Numbered from the stretch's first letter, positions 26,774-35,918 are shown. The stretch is 64,000 bases of DNA from Sphingobacterium sp. LZ7M1 (GCF_024296865.1 NZ_CP101134.1:1-64000), one strand, 5' to 3'. Made by a program: numbers and translations. The notes: a model not told the origin generated them from the sequence alone.

Positions 26774-27253
26774 TTAAAATATCAAGCCAAACAGCCAAAT
26801 TGTAAGGGCATACATGGCATAAATAAACAAAATGATGGTTATGAATATAACGATACCCAGGGTGATCAGGATGTTTTTGGCACTTCCTTGATGTTTATTG
26901 TCGTAATAATGTTCCCGTAGTAGTTTGACATTTTTCTCATTGGCTTTGTTGAAGAAGTCAAAGACATTTCCAATGATGGGTATGGAACCTAAAAGTGCGT
27001 CATAAGTAACATTGAGCAGCATTTTTACGGCAACCTTACTGCTTGCTCCATTTCTGTACATCACGGATACAAGAACCAGTGAAATAATGAAGGTGGCAAT
27101 CTGCCCTCCAAAAGGAATGAAGTTTAAGATGGGGTCCAGACCGAAGCGAAAGTTTCCAATGCGGAAACGACTATCCATCAGGACAGACAGTCGTTTTACC
27201 CATTGAAAGTCTTTATCAATCTTCTGTAAATTATAGGAAGGATGTTTCTCCAT
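26774..27253 (-). CDS. DUF4112-family membrane protein
   Basis: A 159-residue membrane protein with three hydrophobic stretches. It has the DUF4112 hallmarks: LDSRFRIGNFRFGLDPILNF (here starting MDSRF), IPFGGQIATFIISL, and NVTYDALLGSIPIIGNVFDF near 82-101. The function is unknown. It lies 2 bp after the SIMPL gene and 34 bp before DUF4359 in a four-gene operon. Confidence 0.88.
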   Translation of the reverse strand: MEKHPSYNLQKIDKDFQWVKRLSVLMDSRFRIGNFRFGLDPILNFIPFGGQIATFIISLVLVSVMYRNGASSKVAVKMLLNVTYDALLGSIPIIGNVFDFFNKANEKNVKLLREHYYDNKHQGSAKNILITLGIVIFITIILFIYAMYALTIWLFGLIF

Positions 27254-27255
27254 TG

Positions 27256-27975
27256 TTATTTCAGCGCGAATACGGCGTCGATATTACAGGTAAGTTTGAT
27301 CGGTTTTACCTCTAGATCCAAGCCTTGTTCATTAGAATCCATTTCATTGCTCACCCCTTTGGCAGCCATGGCATACATACGTGGCTGAGGAACTAGATCA
27401 TTCCAGTTCAAGCTGCTGTTATCATTGATCATGATTACCTTACCAACGTTTTCAGCATCTGCAGCAGCAAGGATTTCTGCATTTGTTCTCGCATCACGTA
27501 CTGCTAGGGTTTTCAGCTCCTTTTCGATTTCTTTCTTTTGCGAATGATCGTATCCAGAGATGTTGGTGCTCTGCAGTCCTCTTGCATCTACTTCTTCCAA
27601 CATTGGATTTAAGTTCTTTAGATCAGTAACCTTGATCCTATATTGTCTAGCCTGGAACAGTTCGTTGTTTTTCTTTTTGTTTTCGACATTGTAGCTATAG
27701 ATATTTTGAACGGTAAAGTCCTCTTTTTTGACGCCGTTTTTCATAGCCGCATCAAAAAGTTGTTTTTCCAGTTGGTCAATAGCAACCTTTTTCTTGGTAT
27801 TTCCATCTTGGTAATACTCTTTCAAAGAAATAGAAAGATAGATGATATCTGGTGTTACTTCTTTTTCTGCATAACCACGGGTTGCTACTCTCCTAGTGTT
27901 TTCCATATTATTAGTTTGGGCGCTCAATGAGGTCATCGTTCCTACCAGCGCAATTAGTGTAATTAATTTTTTCAT
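27256..27975 (-). CDS. Secreted SIMPL-domain protein
   Basis: A 239-residue exported protein of the SIMPL (DUF541) type. The start is the ATG at 27975, giving a signal peptide (MKKLITLIALVGTMTSLSAQ); a longer frame adds 83 residues of non-conserved sequence that cross the intergenic region. The SIMPL domain spans most of the mature protein, with the typical ATRGYAEKEVTPDIIYLSISL near 33-53. SIMPL proteins have been linked to envelope stress and oxidative stress, but no activity is known here. It is the first gene of a four-gene minus-strand operon. Confidence 0.85.
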   Translation of the reverse strand: MKKLITLIALVGTMTSLSAQTNNMENTRRVATRGYAEKEVTPDIIYLSISLKEYYQDGNTKKKVAIDQLEKQLFDAAMKNGVKKEDFTVQNIYSYNVENKKKNNELFQARQYRIKVTDLKNLNPMLEEVDARGLQSTNISGYDHSQKKEIEKELKTLAVRDARTNAEILAAADAENVGKVIMINDNSSLNWNDLVPQPRMYAMAAKGVSNEMDSNEQGLDLEVKPIKLTCNIDAVFALK

Positions 27976-28083
27976 AATATTTTTAAATAAATTGTTCATG
28001 GCAAAAACCTTTCCAAATTGTTGGCGAAAAGAAATTGCCAAATAATTTGAAAAATGTTTAGTAGATTTAACGATTAAATTTAA

Positions 28084-28112
28084 TTGGTATTCAAAAAATA
28101 ATGATACCTTTA
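28084..28112 (+). promoter_or_regulatory. Promoter of the cold-shock gene
   Basis: A -33 TTG (28084-28086) is followed after 18 nt by TACCTTTA (28105-28112), one mismatch from TAnnTTTG. Transcription would start about 16 nt before the ATG at 28135. Confidence 0.6.
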
Positions 28113-28134
28113 AAAAAAAACAATAGTAATTATT

Positions 28135-28326
28135 ATGCAAGAAGGAGTAGTAAAATTCTTTAATGAAGCCAAAGGTTTCGGTTTCATCATTCCAAATTCT
28201 GGCGAGAGTGAAATTTTCGTTCACGTTTCTGGATTAGTAGACAAGGTTCGTGAAAACGACCATGTTTCTTACGAAGTACAACAAGGTCGTAAGGGACTAA
28301 ACGCGGTAAATGTAAAGCTTATCTAA
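28135..28326 (+). CDS. Cold-shock domain protein
   Basis: A 63-residue CspA-type RNA/DNA-binding protein with RNP1 KGFGFI (near 13-18) and RNP2 IFVHVS (near 26-31). These small proteins melt RNA structure. It is monocistronic, with a good promoter and a terminator, as expected for an abundant protein. The exact paralogue name cannot be chosen. Confidence 0.93.
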   Translation: MQEGVVKFFNEAKGFGFIIPNSGESEIFVHVSGLVDKVRENDHVSYEVQQGRKGLNAVNVKLI

Positions 28327-28356
28327 AAATTAGATTCAATATATATTTATTGTGGA

Positions 28357-28388
28357 AGCCCGTCGAGTACCAACTCAACGGGTTTTTT
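28357..28388. terminator. Terminator between the cold-shock gene and recO
   Basis: A 12-bp stem with one mismatch and a G-U pair (28357-28368 with 28373-28384), a 4-nt loop and a T-run. It lies between convergent genes. Confidence 0.8.
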
Positions 28389-28395
28389 CATGCCT

Positions 28396-29115
28396 TTAAT
28401 TTCCAAAAATTTCTTCTAGGATATAGAGGGAATTAATCTCTCCAAAGTTCTCTGTATGAAGTCGATAATAGTCGATGATTTTTTGAAGGAGATAGGTCCG
28501 ATCCTGTCGGTTTAGCTTAATTTTGTTACAATTCGTAAAGCTGCTTTGTAAAATTTCTCTGAAATAAGTGCTGTAGGGCTCCTGCAGGACATGAAAGTGT
28601 GCAGGTAAGCTATTTGAAAAGCGCCCTTCCATCAAATCGAAATATGGCAGATCCTGTATGATGGGTTTGAAGCCAAGGTAGTGGCTCAGTTTGGCGAGGA
28701 AGACCAGGTGATAATTTGCCAATCCCTCTTTGCTTTCATCCAACCAAATGATGGCATTTTCCAAAAATTGGAAAAGCTGTGGTTCGGGGTGTTGATGTCT
28801 TAAGACCTTATAAAGGACTTCATTCAAGAACATCGCAATGGAACTCTTGACGATATCTAGTGGGATGCTCTTGAGTGCAGGGATCTGTTGGGCTTCCTTT
28901 ATTCGCTGCAGGTTGTTGTTTTCCTTATTATAAACAACCATTTCTAATAGATGAAATGGCTGGAGCATATTGAATGGGATCTTGGCCTTCGGTTTTCTAG
29001 CGCCATTGATCAGATAAGATTGCAGGCCCAAAACCTCCGTATATATCTGAGCGACAACGCTACTTTCGGAGTAGTTGGTTACTTTTAAGGTGATTCCTTT
29101 GGTTTGTTGCAGCAT
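28396..29115 (-). CDS. recO: DNA repair protein RecO
   Basis: RecO helps load RecA at gaps by working with RecF/RecR and SSB. The 239-residue protein has the family's length. It starts with an OB-fold (LQQTKGITLKVTNYSESSVVAQIYTE), and the middle NGARKPKAKIPFNMLQPFHL is typical. The zinc-binding cysteines of many RecO proteins are not seen. It is transcribed after a 74-residue membrane protein gene 11 bp upstream. Confidence 0.88.
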   Translation of the reverse strand: MLQQTKGITLKVTNYSESSVVAQIYTEVLGLQSYLINGARKPKAKIPFNMLQPFHLLEMVVYNKENNNLQRIKEAQQIPALKSIPLDIVKSSIAMFLNEVLYKVLRHQHPEPQLFQFLENAIIWLDESKEGLANYHLVFLAKLSHYLGFKPIIQDLPYFDLMEGRFSNSLPAHFHVLQEPYSTYFREILQSSFTNCNKIKLNRQDRTYLLQKIIDYYRLHTENFGEINSLYILEEIFGN

Positions 29116-29126
29116 CAGGTTCTACC

Positions 29127-29351
29127 CTATTTGTTTTTCTTGGACTTCCTGTCGTCCAATATTGAGTTTCGATCGATCTTTCTGAACAAGCGATAAATAA
29201 AGGTGATAAAGCCGAATCCGAAAGAGATCACGCCGATAACCAGGAGCGGTTTATACCACATGTTGTCGGATTCCATGAGGATGGTACCATAGTAGATACA
29301 GATTATTCCCAGCAAAGTGAAAGCTAATCCTCGTATTAAATACTTGTTCAT
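29127..29351 (-). CDS. Small two-helix membrane protein
   Basis: A 74-residue protein with two hydrophobic helices (about 8-22 and 34-55), a short polar loop, and a basic, Lys-rich C-terminal tail. I do not recognise a family. It lies 11 bp upstream of recO on the same strand and divergent from the ribosomal protein gene. It looks like a real small gene because of its placement and its membrane-helix layout. Confidence 0.65.
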   Translation of the reverse strand: MNKYLIRGLAFTLLGIICIYYGTILMESDNMWYKPLLVIGVISFGFGFITFIYRLFRKIDRNSILDDRKSKKNK

Positions 29352-29466
29352 TGTGAATTGTTGAAAACTATTGTGAGCGTCGGCGTAAATAATAATGCAA
29401 AATACAGTATTTTTGTTGACTTCTGCCCTATTCCTACATTATTTTAAAATAATTCGCTAATTAATA

Positions 29467-29497
29467 TTGTATTTCCCAAAAGAAATATAGATATTTG
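29467..29497 (+). promoter_or_regulatory. Promoter of the rpmB-rpmG operon
   Basis: A -33 TTG (29467-29469), 20 nt, then GATATTTG (29490-29497) followed by C. This is one mismatch to TAnnTTTG. The transcript would have a leader of about 55 nt before rpmB. Confidence 0.55.
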
Positions 29498-29555
29498 CAC
29501 ACTCGTTTCTGAGGAACGATAATTGAATTAGAACAACAATAAAAAATCGAATATC

Positions 29556-29789
29556 ATGTCAAGAATTTGTGATTTAACAGGCAAGACGGCATTAAAGGGA
29601 AATAACGTATCACACTCGAACGTTAAGACTAAGCGTAAATTCTATCCTAATTTACAGACCAAGCGTTTTTATATTCCAGAAGAAGATCGTTGGATTACTT
29701 TAAAAGTATCTACTTCGGCTATTAAAACCATCAACAAAAACGGTATTACAGCATCTATCGACAAGTTTATTAAAAGAGGTCATATTTAA
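29556..29789 (+). CDS. rpmB: 50S ribosomal protein L28
   Basis: A 77-residue large-subunit protein with the typical start MSRICDLTGK and a GNNVSHSNVKTKRKFYPNLQ region. It leads a cluster with rpmG and the DUF4295 gene, the common Bacteroidota arrangement. The 75-bp gap before rpmG contains no terminator. Confidence 0.97.
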   Translation: MSRICDLTGKTALKGNNVSHSNVKTKRKFYPNLQTKRFYIPEEDRWITLKVSTSAIKTINKNGITASIDKFIKRGHI

Positions 29790-29864
29790 TAGATAGTAGC
29801 CTGTTATATCAGCAGAAAATAGAATCATGAAATTCACCCGTGAGGGTATAAATAAAGTAAGGCA

Positions 29865-30047
29865 ATGGCAAAAAAAGGAAATAGAGTACAAGTTATCTTA
29901 GAATGTACTGAGCACAAAGAAAGTGGTCTTCCAGGAATGTCTCGTTACATTACCACTAAGAACAAAAAGAACACAACTGAGCGTTTAGAGTTGAAAAAAT
30001 TCAACCCAGTATTGAGAAAAGTAACAGTTCACAAAGAAATTAAGTAA
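29865..30047 (+). CDS. rpmG: 50S ribosomal protein L33
   Basis: A 60-residue large-subunit protein with [20 protein letters not shown] and the later [20 protein letters not shown]. Only one cysteine is present, so this is a zinc-free (C-minus) L33 type. It is followed by the DUF4295 gene in the same operon. Confidence 0.96.
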   Translation: MAKKGNRVQVILECTEHKESGLPGMSRYITTKNKKNTTERLELKKFNPVLRKVTVHKEIK

Positions 30048-30091
30048 TTAACGGATTGGATCTTTAGGGTCCATATTAAAAATATTATACC

Positions 30092-30253
30092 ATGGCAAAG
30101 AAAGCAGTTGCATCATTACAAAAAGGTGGTGGTAAAGAGTTTACCAAAGTAATTATCACTACAAAATCTGCAAAAACTGGCGCTTATACTTTCAAAGAAA
30201 GTATGGTACACAATGACAAAGTAAAAGAGGTTGTTGCTGCGGCTTCTAAATAA
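30092..30253 (+). CDS. DUF4295 small protein
   Basis: A 53-residue basic protein, beginning MAKKAVASLQKGGGKEFTKV. This is a Bacteroidota-specific family often found directly after L28 and L33. Its small size and basic charge suggest a ribosome-associated role; that is an inference from context. The start is 44 bp after rpmG. A terminator follows the stop. Confidence 0.88.
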   Translation: MAKKAVASLQKGGGKEFTKVIITTKSAKTGAYTFKESMVHNDKVKEVVAAASK

Positions 30254-30303
30254 GCAGTTAGATATTCCTTTTTTTAAAGTTTTTCTTTAAAAATCTTATA
30301 ATT

Positions 30304-30335
30304 AGCCGTTTTGGGAGCACCAAAAGGGCTTTTTT
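30304..30335 (+). terminator. Terminator of the L28-L33-DUF4295 operon
   Basis: Stem of AGCC plus TTTTGG with their complements (30304-30314 with 30320-30330) and one mismatch, a 5-nt loop, then a T-run. Confidence 0.8.
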
Positions 30336-30352
30336 AGTATCCTGTATTTAAG

Positions 30353-30361
30353 TATCTTTGA
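30353..30361 (+). promoter_or_regulatory. -7 element of ftsY
   Basis: TATCTTTG (30353-30360) matches TAnnTTTG and lies 36 nt before the ftsY ATG. An upstream in-frame TTG (30358) sits inside this element, so it is not the start codon. Confidence 0.55.
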
Positions 30362-30396
30362 TACGATTCAGATCCTTTATCTATAACACATCCATC

Positions 30397-31359
30397 ATGG
30401 GATTATTTGATTTTTTTAAAAAGAAGCAAGAGACACCTGAAGCTCAAGAGGCTTTGGACAAAGGTTTAGAGAAGACCAAGGAAGGTTTTTTCTCCAAGAT
30501 TACGAAAGCAGTAGTAGGAAAGTCTACCATTGATGACGAAGTGTTGGATAATCTGGAGGAGGTTCTGGTTACATCTGATGTGGGCGTTACGACCACGCTG
30601 AAGATTGTAGAACGGATTCAAAAACGTGCTGCACAGGATAAATATGTCACTACCGATGACCTGAACCGTCTGTTGAAAGACGAAATCCAAGGGTTATTGG
30701 CTGAAAACAACAGTAATGACTTTGAATCATTTGAATATGGCAACCAAAAGCCATATGTGATTATGGTCGTTGGCGTGAATGGGGTAGGAAAGACCACAAC
30801 CATTGGCAAACTGGCTCATCAGTTGAAGGAAGCTGGCAACAAGGTTGTTCTTGGTGCTGCTGATACCTTCAGGGCCGCTGCGGTTGATCAAATCCAATTA
30901 TGGGGTGATCGGGTTGGGGTGCGTGTTGTTGCACAGCCTATGGGATCGGATCCTGCATCGGTTGCTTTTGATACAGTAAAGTCAGCCGTTGCGAATGGCG
31001 ACGATGTTGCCATCATTGATACAGCAGGTAGACTTCATAATAAAGTGGGCTTGATGAACGAATTGACCAAGATCAAAAATGTGATGCAAAAGGTTATCCC
31101 TGATGCCCCTCACGAGATTTTATTGGTTTTGGATGCTTCTACAGGTCAAAATGCCATTGAGCAAGCAACGCAATTTACTCAAGCTACCGATGTCAATGCC
31201 TTGGCTTTGACAAAATTGGACGGTACTGCCAAAGGTGGTGTTGTCATAGGGATCTCGGATCAGTTTAAAATTCCGGTTAAATACATTGGAGTGGGAGAGA
31301 AGATCGGTGATTTGCAGTTATTTAACAAAAAAGAATTTGTAGACTCACTATTCAAGTAG
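30397..31359 (+). CDS. ftsY: Signal recognition particle receptor FtsY
   Basis: FtsY is the SRP receptor GTPase that docks ribosome-nascent-chain complexes at the membrane. The ATG at 30397 gives 320 residues opening MGLFDFFKKKQE, a usual amphipathic membrane-targeting N-terminus without the long acidic domain of E. coli. The GTPase motifs are GVNGVGKTTTIGKLA (near 126-140), DTFRAAAVDQ and DTAGR, followed by TKLDGTAKGG. It is followed 13 bp later by rimO. Confidence 0.96.
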   Translation: MGLFDFFKKKQETPEAQEALDKGLEKTKEGFFSKITKAVVGKSTIDDEVLDNLEEVLVTSDVGVTTTLKIVERIQKRAAQDKYVTTDDLNRLLKDEIQGLLAENNSNDFESFEYGNQKPYVIMVVGVNGVGKTTTIGKLAHQLKEAGNKVVLGAADTFRAAAVDQIQLWGDRVGVRVVAQPMGSDPASVAFDTVKSAVANGDDVAIIDTAGRLHNKVGLMNELTKIKNVMQKVIPDAPHEILLVLDASTGQNAIEQATQFTQATDVNALALTKLDGTAKGGVVIGISDQFKIPVKYIGVGEKIGDLQLFNKKEFVDSLFK

Positions 31360-31372
31360 GCTACAGCGTAAT

Positions 31373-32707
31373 ATGAAAACGAAACAATCAAAAACAGCGC
31401 CTGTACAGGCTAAACCACGTGTGAACGTGGTGACCCTAGGTTGCTCTAAAAACATACATGATAGCGAGGTGTTGATGGGCCAATTAAAGGGCAATCAGAT
31501 GGAAGTGGTCCACGAAGCTTCCAATATCCAAGCTAATGATATTGTGGTGATCAATACTTGTGGTTTTATTGATAATGCCAAACAAGAATCTATTGATACC
31601 ATCCTTCAATTTTCCGAATTAAAAGACCAGGGAAAAGTAAACAAAGTTATTGTGACAGGTTGTTTATCAGAACGATACAAGCCTGAACTGCAAACGGAAA
31701 TCCCTAATGTTGATGCATTCTTTGGAACGAATGATCTTCCAGATCTTCTTTCCAGTATTGGTGCAGACTATAGACATGAACTGCTTGGCGAGCGTTTATT
31801 GACGACCCCTTCCCATTTTTCTTATTTCAAGATTGCGGAAGGCTGTAATAGACCTTGTTCATTCTGCGCGATCCCATTGATGCGCGGAAAGCATGTGTCC
31901 AAATCTATCGATGATCTGGTTAAAGAGGCTAAGTTCTTGGCTTCCAATGGTACCAAAGAGCTGATCTTGATCGCTCAGGACCTGACCTATTATGGGCTGG
32001 ATATTTATGGAAAGCGTAATCTTTCGGATCTTTTGCGTCATTTATCGGACGTGGAAGGGATTGATTGGATACGCTTGCAGTATGCTTATCCGTCGGGATT
32101 CCCAATGGATATTTTGGATGCCATGAACGAACGTTCCAATATCTGTAATTATCTGGATATGCCGTTGCAGCATATCTCGGACCGTATGTTAACCTCCATG
32201 CGCAGGGGAACTAGCAAACAAAAGCAGATCGACCTGGTCAATAAGATCCGTGATAAAGTTCCTGATATTGCGTTAAGAACGACATTGATCTGCGGTTACC
32301 CCGGTGAAACGGAAGAGGACTTCCAGGAAATGTTGGAATGGGTAGAAGACACAAGATTTGATCGTTTAGGATGTTTTACTTATTCGCATGAAGAAAAAAC
32401 GCATGCGCATAGTCTAGAGGACGATGTGTCTGAGGAGGTAAAACAGGATCGTGTGGATCAGATCATGGAGGTTCAGCAAGGAATTTCCTATGAAATCAAT
32501 CAAGAAAAAGTTGGAAATACCTATAAAGTGTTGGTGGATAGGGTAGATGGCGATTATTTTATAGGTAGGACTGAATATGACTCCCCTGAGGTTGACAACG
32601 AGGTTGTATTGGAGGCAAAATCCAATTATGCCCGTATTGGTGACTTTGTTCAGGTGAAGGTTGACCGTGCTGAAGACTTTGACTTGTACGGAAATATTGT
32701 CAAATAA
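31373..32707 (+). CDS. rimO: Ribosomal protein S12 methylthiotransferase RimO
   Basis: RimO is a radical-SAM enzyme that adds a methylthio group to an aspartate of ribosomal protein S12. The 444-residue protein has the N-terminal cluster cysteines (GCSKN, NTCGF, TGCLSER) and the radical-SAM CNRPCSFC at 158-165. A C-terminal TRAM domain is seen (about 375-440). It directly follows ftsY by 13 bp. The length and motifs are standard. Confidence 0.96.
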   Translation: MKTKQSKTAPVQAKPRVNVVTLGCSKNIHDSEVLMGQLKGNQMEVVHEASNIQANDIVVINTCGFIDNAKQESIDTILQFSELKDQGKVNKVIVTGCLSERYKPELQTEIPNVDAFFGTNDLPDLLSSIGADYRHELLGERLLTTPSHFSYFKIAEGCNRPCSFCAIPLMRGKHVSKSIDDLVKEAKFLASNGTKELILIAQDLTYYGLDIYGKRNLSDLLRHLSDVEGIDWIRLQYAYPSGFPMDILDAMNERSNICNYLDMPLQHISDRMLTSMRRGTSKQKQIDLVNKIRDKVPDIALRTTLICGYPGETEEDFQEMLEWVEDTRFDRLGCFTYSHEEKTHAHSLEDDVSEEVKQDRVDQIMEVQQGISYEINQEKVGNTYKVLVDRVDGDYFIGRTEYDSPEVDNEVVLEAKSNYARIGDFVQVKVDRAEDFDLYGNIVK

Positions 32708-32773
32708 CTATAACATTTGTGGCAAGTAGTCGGGCTTATTTTAAATTTTTGTATTTTGTATACTAAATGCCTA

Positions 32774-32781
32774 TACATTTG
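32774..32781 (+). promoter_or_regulatory. -7 element of bshC
   Basis: TACATTTG matches TAnnTTTG, lies 20 nt before the ATG, and has a TTG 22 nt upstream. Confidence 0.45.
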
Positions 32782-32801
32782 TAAAAGTTTAAAAGAGGTA
32801 G

Positions 32802-34391
32802 ATGAAAGCCACATATATTGATTACAACGACACTAATAGTTTCTCCAAAACCTTAATTGCCTATCTAAACCATAATGAGCAGCTTGCTCCATTTTATGGG
32901 AACAAACCTGATATAGCAGGTTTTAAGGATCAAATTGGCAAAAAGAAAGGGTTTGCTCATCGGGAATTATTAACTAAAATATTAACTGATCAATATGGAG
33001 ACCTGCTGTCTTCCTCTCCGGAAGTGGCGCAGAATATTATCCGCTTAAAGGAAGATAACACCTATACAGTTACTACTGGCCATCAATTAAACATATTCAC
33101 GGGACCTTTATACTTTATTTTCAAGATCGTGACGGCCATCAAATTGGCCCAAGATCTAAAGAAGGAATTCCCTGATCATGAGTTTGTACCGGTGTATTGG
33201 ATGGCGACAGAAGACCATGATTTCGAGGAGATCAACCATACCAAGGCTTTTGGCAAAAAGATCCTTTGGGATGTGGAATCGCTTTCAGCGACCGGTCGTT
33301 TGGACACATCCAGCATAGCTGATACCGTTAAACAATACTGCAATACCTTTGGACTTTCTGATAATGCAACGGAGCTGACCGAGCTTGTAGAAGAGGCCTA
33401 TCTGAAAGGATCGAGCCTGGCTGATGCAACCAGAACCTTCGTGAATTCCTTGTTTAAGCAATATGGATTGATCATAATTGATGCGGACAGGAAAGAATTG
33501 AAGAAAATCTTTGCTCCGATCATGGAGGATGATATTCTGAAAGAAAAGAGCTATAAAGCTATTGAAAAGACTTCTGAGCAATTGAAGGAGAAGGGTTTTG
33601 CTACTCAGGTCCATTCTCGGGAGATCAACTTTTTCTATCTAACGGAGGAATACCGCGAAAGGATCGTGCGTACTGAAGATGGTAAGTTTGAGATCTTGCA
33701 TCAAGGGGTCTATTTTACTGAAGAAGAGATCAAGAAGGAAATCCATGCACATCCGGAAAGATTCAGTCCGAATGTGGTTATGCGTCCAATGTATGAGGAA
33801 TTAATCCTTCCGAACCTGGCTTATATTGGGGGAGGCGCGGAGATAGTTTACTGGTTACAGTTAAAAGCTAATTTTGATCAGTATAAAGTTCCTTTTCCTA
33901 TTTTGATTCCGCGCAACTCGGCATTGATTACTGACGATCAGATGGCGGGAAAAATATTTAGGTTAGATTTCACTTTTAAGAGCATATTCAAGCCGTCGGA
34001 GACCTTGAAGAAGGATTATGTGAAACGTATTACCAAACATAGGTTGAATCTTCAAGATGAATGGATGGAATTCAATGCTATTTTTGGAAAGATCAAGCTG
34101 AGGGCACATAAGATTGATCCGAGTCTAGGGCCAAGCACCGATGCGGTCAAAGCCCGATTGAAAAAGGCTGTCAATAACTTAGAAAAGAAGCTGTTGAAGG
34201 CTGAGAAGCGGAATCATCAGGATGCCTTGATACAGATTGATCGGATCAAGGAAAAGCTCTTTCCTGGAGGGGCCCTGCAGGAAAGGACCGATAACTTTGC
34301 TGAGCTTTACCTGAAACATGGCAAGGAATTCATTCCTGACTTGGTAAAAAGTTTTAACCCACTAGACTTTAAATTCACTATACTATATTAA
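32802..34391 (+). CDS. bshC: Putative cysteine ligase BshC (bacillithiol synthesis)
   Basis: BshC is thought to add cysteine to glucosaminyl-malate in bacillithiol synthesis. The 529-residue protein is the usual length for the family. It carries the characteristic VTTGHQLNIFTGPLYFIFKI (near 86-105) and the EHDF-like MATEDHDFEEINHTK segment near 134-148. A long coiled-coil lies toward the C-terminus (about 430-485). It implies a bacillithiol redox system, as in many Sphingobacteriales. It is followed by the Crp-type regulator 1 bp later. Confidence 0.93.
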   Translation: MKATYIDYNDTNSFSKTLIAYLNHNEQLAPFYGNKPDIAGFKDQIGKKKGFAHRELLTKILTDQYGDLLSSSPEVAQNIIRLKEDNTYTVTTGHQLNIFTGPLYFIFKIVTAIKLAQDLKKEFPDHEFVPVYWMATEDHDFEEINHTKAFGKKILWDVESLSATGRLDTSSIADTVKQYCNTFGLSDNATELTELVEEAYLKGSSLADATRTFVNSLFKQYGLIIIDADRKELKKIFAPIMEDDILKEKSYKAIEKTSEQLKEKGFATQVHSREINFFYLTEEYRERIVRTEDGKFEILHQGVYFTEEEIKKEIHAHPERFSPNVVMRPMYEELILPNLAYIGGGAEIVYWLQLKANFDQYKVPFPILIPRNSALITDDQMAGKIFRLDFTFKSIFKPSETLKKDYVKRITKHRLNLQDEWMEFNAIFGKIKLRAHKIDPSLGPSTDAVKARLKKAVNNLEKKLLKAEKRNHQDALIQIDRIKEKLFPGGALQERTDNFAELYLKHGKEFIPDLVKSFNPLDFKFTILY

Positions 34392-34392
34392 T

Positions 34393-34995
34393 ATGGAAAT
34401 GGAAGAGTTATTGAAGAGTAATTTCTTTAAATACTATACAGAAAAAGCTTTCTTGACTGAGAATGATTTCGAACAGCTACTTCCTTTTTTTGAGTTTAGG
34501 GAACTTTCGCACAATCAGTATATTCTGAGGGCAGGCGAGGTTTGCAAACATTTTTTGTTTGTGGAGGAGGGATTACTGCAATTTTTATCCTTGGATGAGA
34601 AAGGCGTAGAACACATCCTTCAGTTTGCACCAGAGAATTGGTTGATGGGTGATCGGTCCAGTGTTTATTTTGATGAGCCTTCCTTGTATTATATCAAGGC
34701 TATTGAGCCTAGCAAGGTCGTTTTTTTGCATCCAAAGTTCTTTTCTGAAGCAGCAAAATTACGTCTTGAGTTCGCCATGTTTACAGAAAGGTCCCTGCAA
34801 AGAAGTGTTTACTATTTACAGCGCAGGATCAACTCCCTATTGGCGATGACTGCCAAAGAGCGCTATCTGGAGTTTATCGAACTTTACCCTAACCTCTTAT
34901 TGCGCGTGCCACAATGGATGATTGCATCTTATTTGGGGATTACTCCGGAAAGTTTGAGTAGGGTAAGAAGAGAGATAGCAAAGGACAGTTTTTAA
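34393..34995 (+). CDS. Crp/Fnr-family transcription regulator
   Basis: A 200-residue regulator with an N-terminal cyclic-nucleotide-binding-like domain (about 25-115, with VEEGLLQFLSLDEKGVEH) and a C-terminal winged helix (about 150-195, IASYLGITPESLSRVRREIA). The canonical cAMP-contact residues are not clear, so the ligand is unknown; this is the common Bacteroidota type. It begins 1 bp after bshC, so the two are probably co-transcribed. Confidence 0.9.
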   Translation: MEMEELLKSNFFKYYTEKAFLTENDFEQLLPFFEFRELSHNQYILRAGEVCKHFLFVEEGLLQFLSLDEKGVEHILQFAPENWLMGDRSSVYFDEPSLYYIKAIEPSKVVFLHPKFFSEAAKLRLEFAMFTERSLQRSVYYLQRRINSLLAMTAKERYLEFIELYPNLLLRVPQWMIASYLGITPESLSRVRREIAKDSF

Positions 34996-34997
34996 TA

Positions 34998-35019
34998 GCT
35001 GAGGTTAAAAAACCTCAGC
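34998..35019. terminator. Shared terminator of the Crp-type gene and ctlX
   Basis: 9-bp arms (34998-35006 and 35011-35019) with an AAAA loop. The minus-strand ctlX stop codon (35005-35007) lies at the arm/loop border. The two genes converge with their stops only 9 bp apart, so the hairpin covers both ends. Confidence 0.75.
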
Positions 35020-35916
35020 CATCATACATCTGGCGCTGCCGCCACCATATTTTTCAATACTAAACAAAGGAGCATGGGCAATCCTGCCGTGCTTCTCCAG
35101 GGCTTCAATCTGTTCTTCTTCAAAGGATTCGAATGCCTGCGAGCTCATGCAGATTACTGGATCTCCATCAATGTTCCTGACTTCCAAGATATTTCCTGCA
35201 AAATGGTTCATTTGATCTTCGGTGATCTCAATGATCTCCTTGCCTGATTTTTTTAAGGTAGAAACGACCAGCTCTCTTTCCTCAGGATTCCTGATTACCT
35301 CCAAACAGATTACGCTGAAGTTTGTACCTACCGACATCATCACATTGCTGTGGTAAATGGGCAGGTAAGCCTCGCCAACCTGTTGGGTGGAATGGAAAAC
35401 CAATGGGGTATAGCCTTGATCTTTGCAGAAAATATGAAATAGTTCCTCATTCGCACGATCCGACAGGGAGCAATAGGCAATCTTGTTGACCCTATCCAAG
35501 ATCATGGATCCCGTGCCTTCCAGGAACTTGTTCTGGTCTTCATAGGTGCTGTAGTCCTGGACCGTCTCGTAGTGTATTCCGGCCTGATCCAGCTTTCCTA
35601 AATAGTTCAATTGCCTTTCATTTCTCCTGTTTTCAGCGAACATGGGATAGATAATGCTCTTATTGACATGGAATGAGATCACATTATTGGGGAATATACT
35701 GTCCGGAGTATCTAATTTACCCGGATCTTGAACCACAAAAACCTTGATTCCGGCATTTTTAAGGACCTTGACAAAGTTGTCAAACTCGGTAACGGCCAGG
35801 TCGGAAAGCCTGTCATTCCGTTCATTTTTTGCTTGGAAGAAGTTATTGACAGCCGTTTCTTCGTTTCTTCGGAAGTAGAACGGTCTGACCATTAGGATTG
35901 TATTGGTGGTTTGCAT
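35005..35916 (-). CDS. ctlX: CtlX-type guanidino-modifying enzyme
   Basis: A 303-residue enzyme of the arginine deiminase/amidinotransferase superfamily, closest to the citrulline utilisation hydrolase (CtlX) group. The ATG at 35916 is chosen because MQTTNTILMVRPFYFRRNEE is the group's usual N-terminus. Motifs visible include DSIFPNNVISF near 84 and a catalytic cysteine near the C-terminus in GGGSARCMMAEVF. It starts 2 bp after a second enzyme of the same superfamily. The substrate is inferred from family only. Confidence 0.85.
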   Translation of the reverse strand: MQTTNTILMVRPFYFRRNEETAVNNFFQAKNERNDRLSDLAVTEFDNFVKVLKNAGIKVFVVQDPGKLDTPDSIFPNNVISFHVNKSIIYPMFAENRRNERQLNYLGKLDQAGIHYETVQDYSTYEDQNKFLEGTGSMILDRVNKIAYCSLSDRANEELFHIFCKDQGYTPLVFHSTQQVGEAYLPIYHSNVMMSVGTNFSVICLEVIRNPEERELVVSTLKKSGKEIIEITEDQMNHFAGNILEVRNIDGDPVICMSSQAFESFEEEQIEALEKHGRIAHAPLFSIEKYGGGSARCMMAEVF

Positions 35917-35918
35917 GG

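Noticed and set aside
27976..28224. 83-residue N-terminal extension of the SIMPL protein
   Set aside because: The extension is not conserved-looking and would hide a clean signal peptide that starts at 27975.
30358..30396. TTG start 13 codons upstream of ftsY
   Set aside because: It lies inside the -7 promoter element TATCTTTG, so transcription starts after it.
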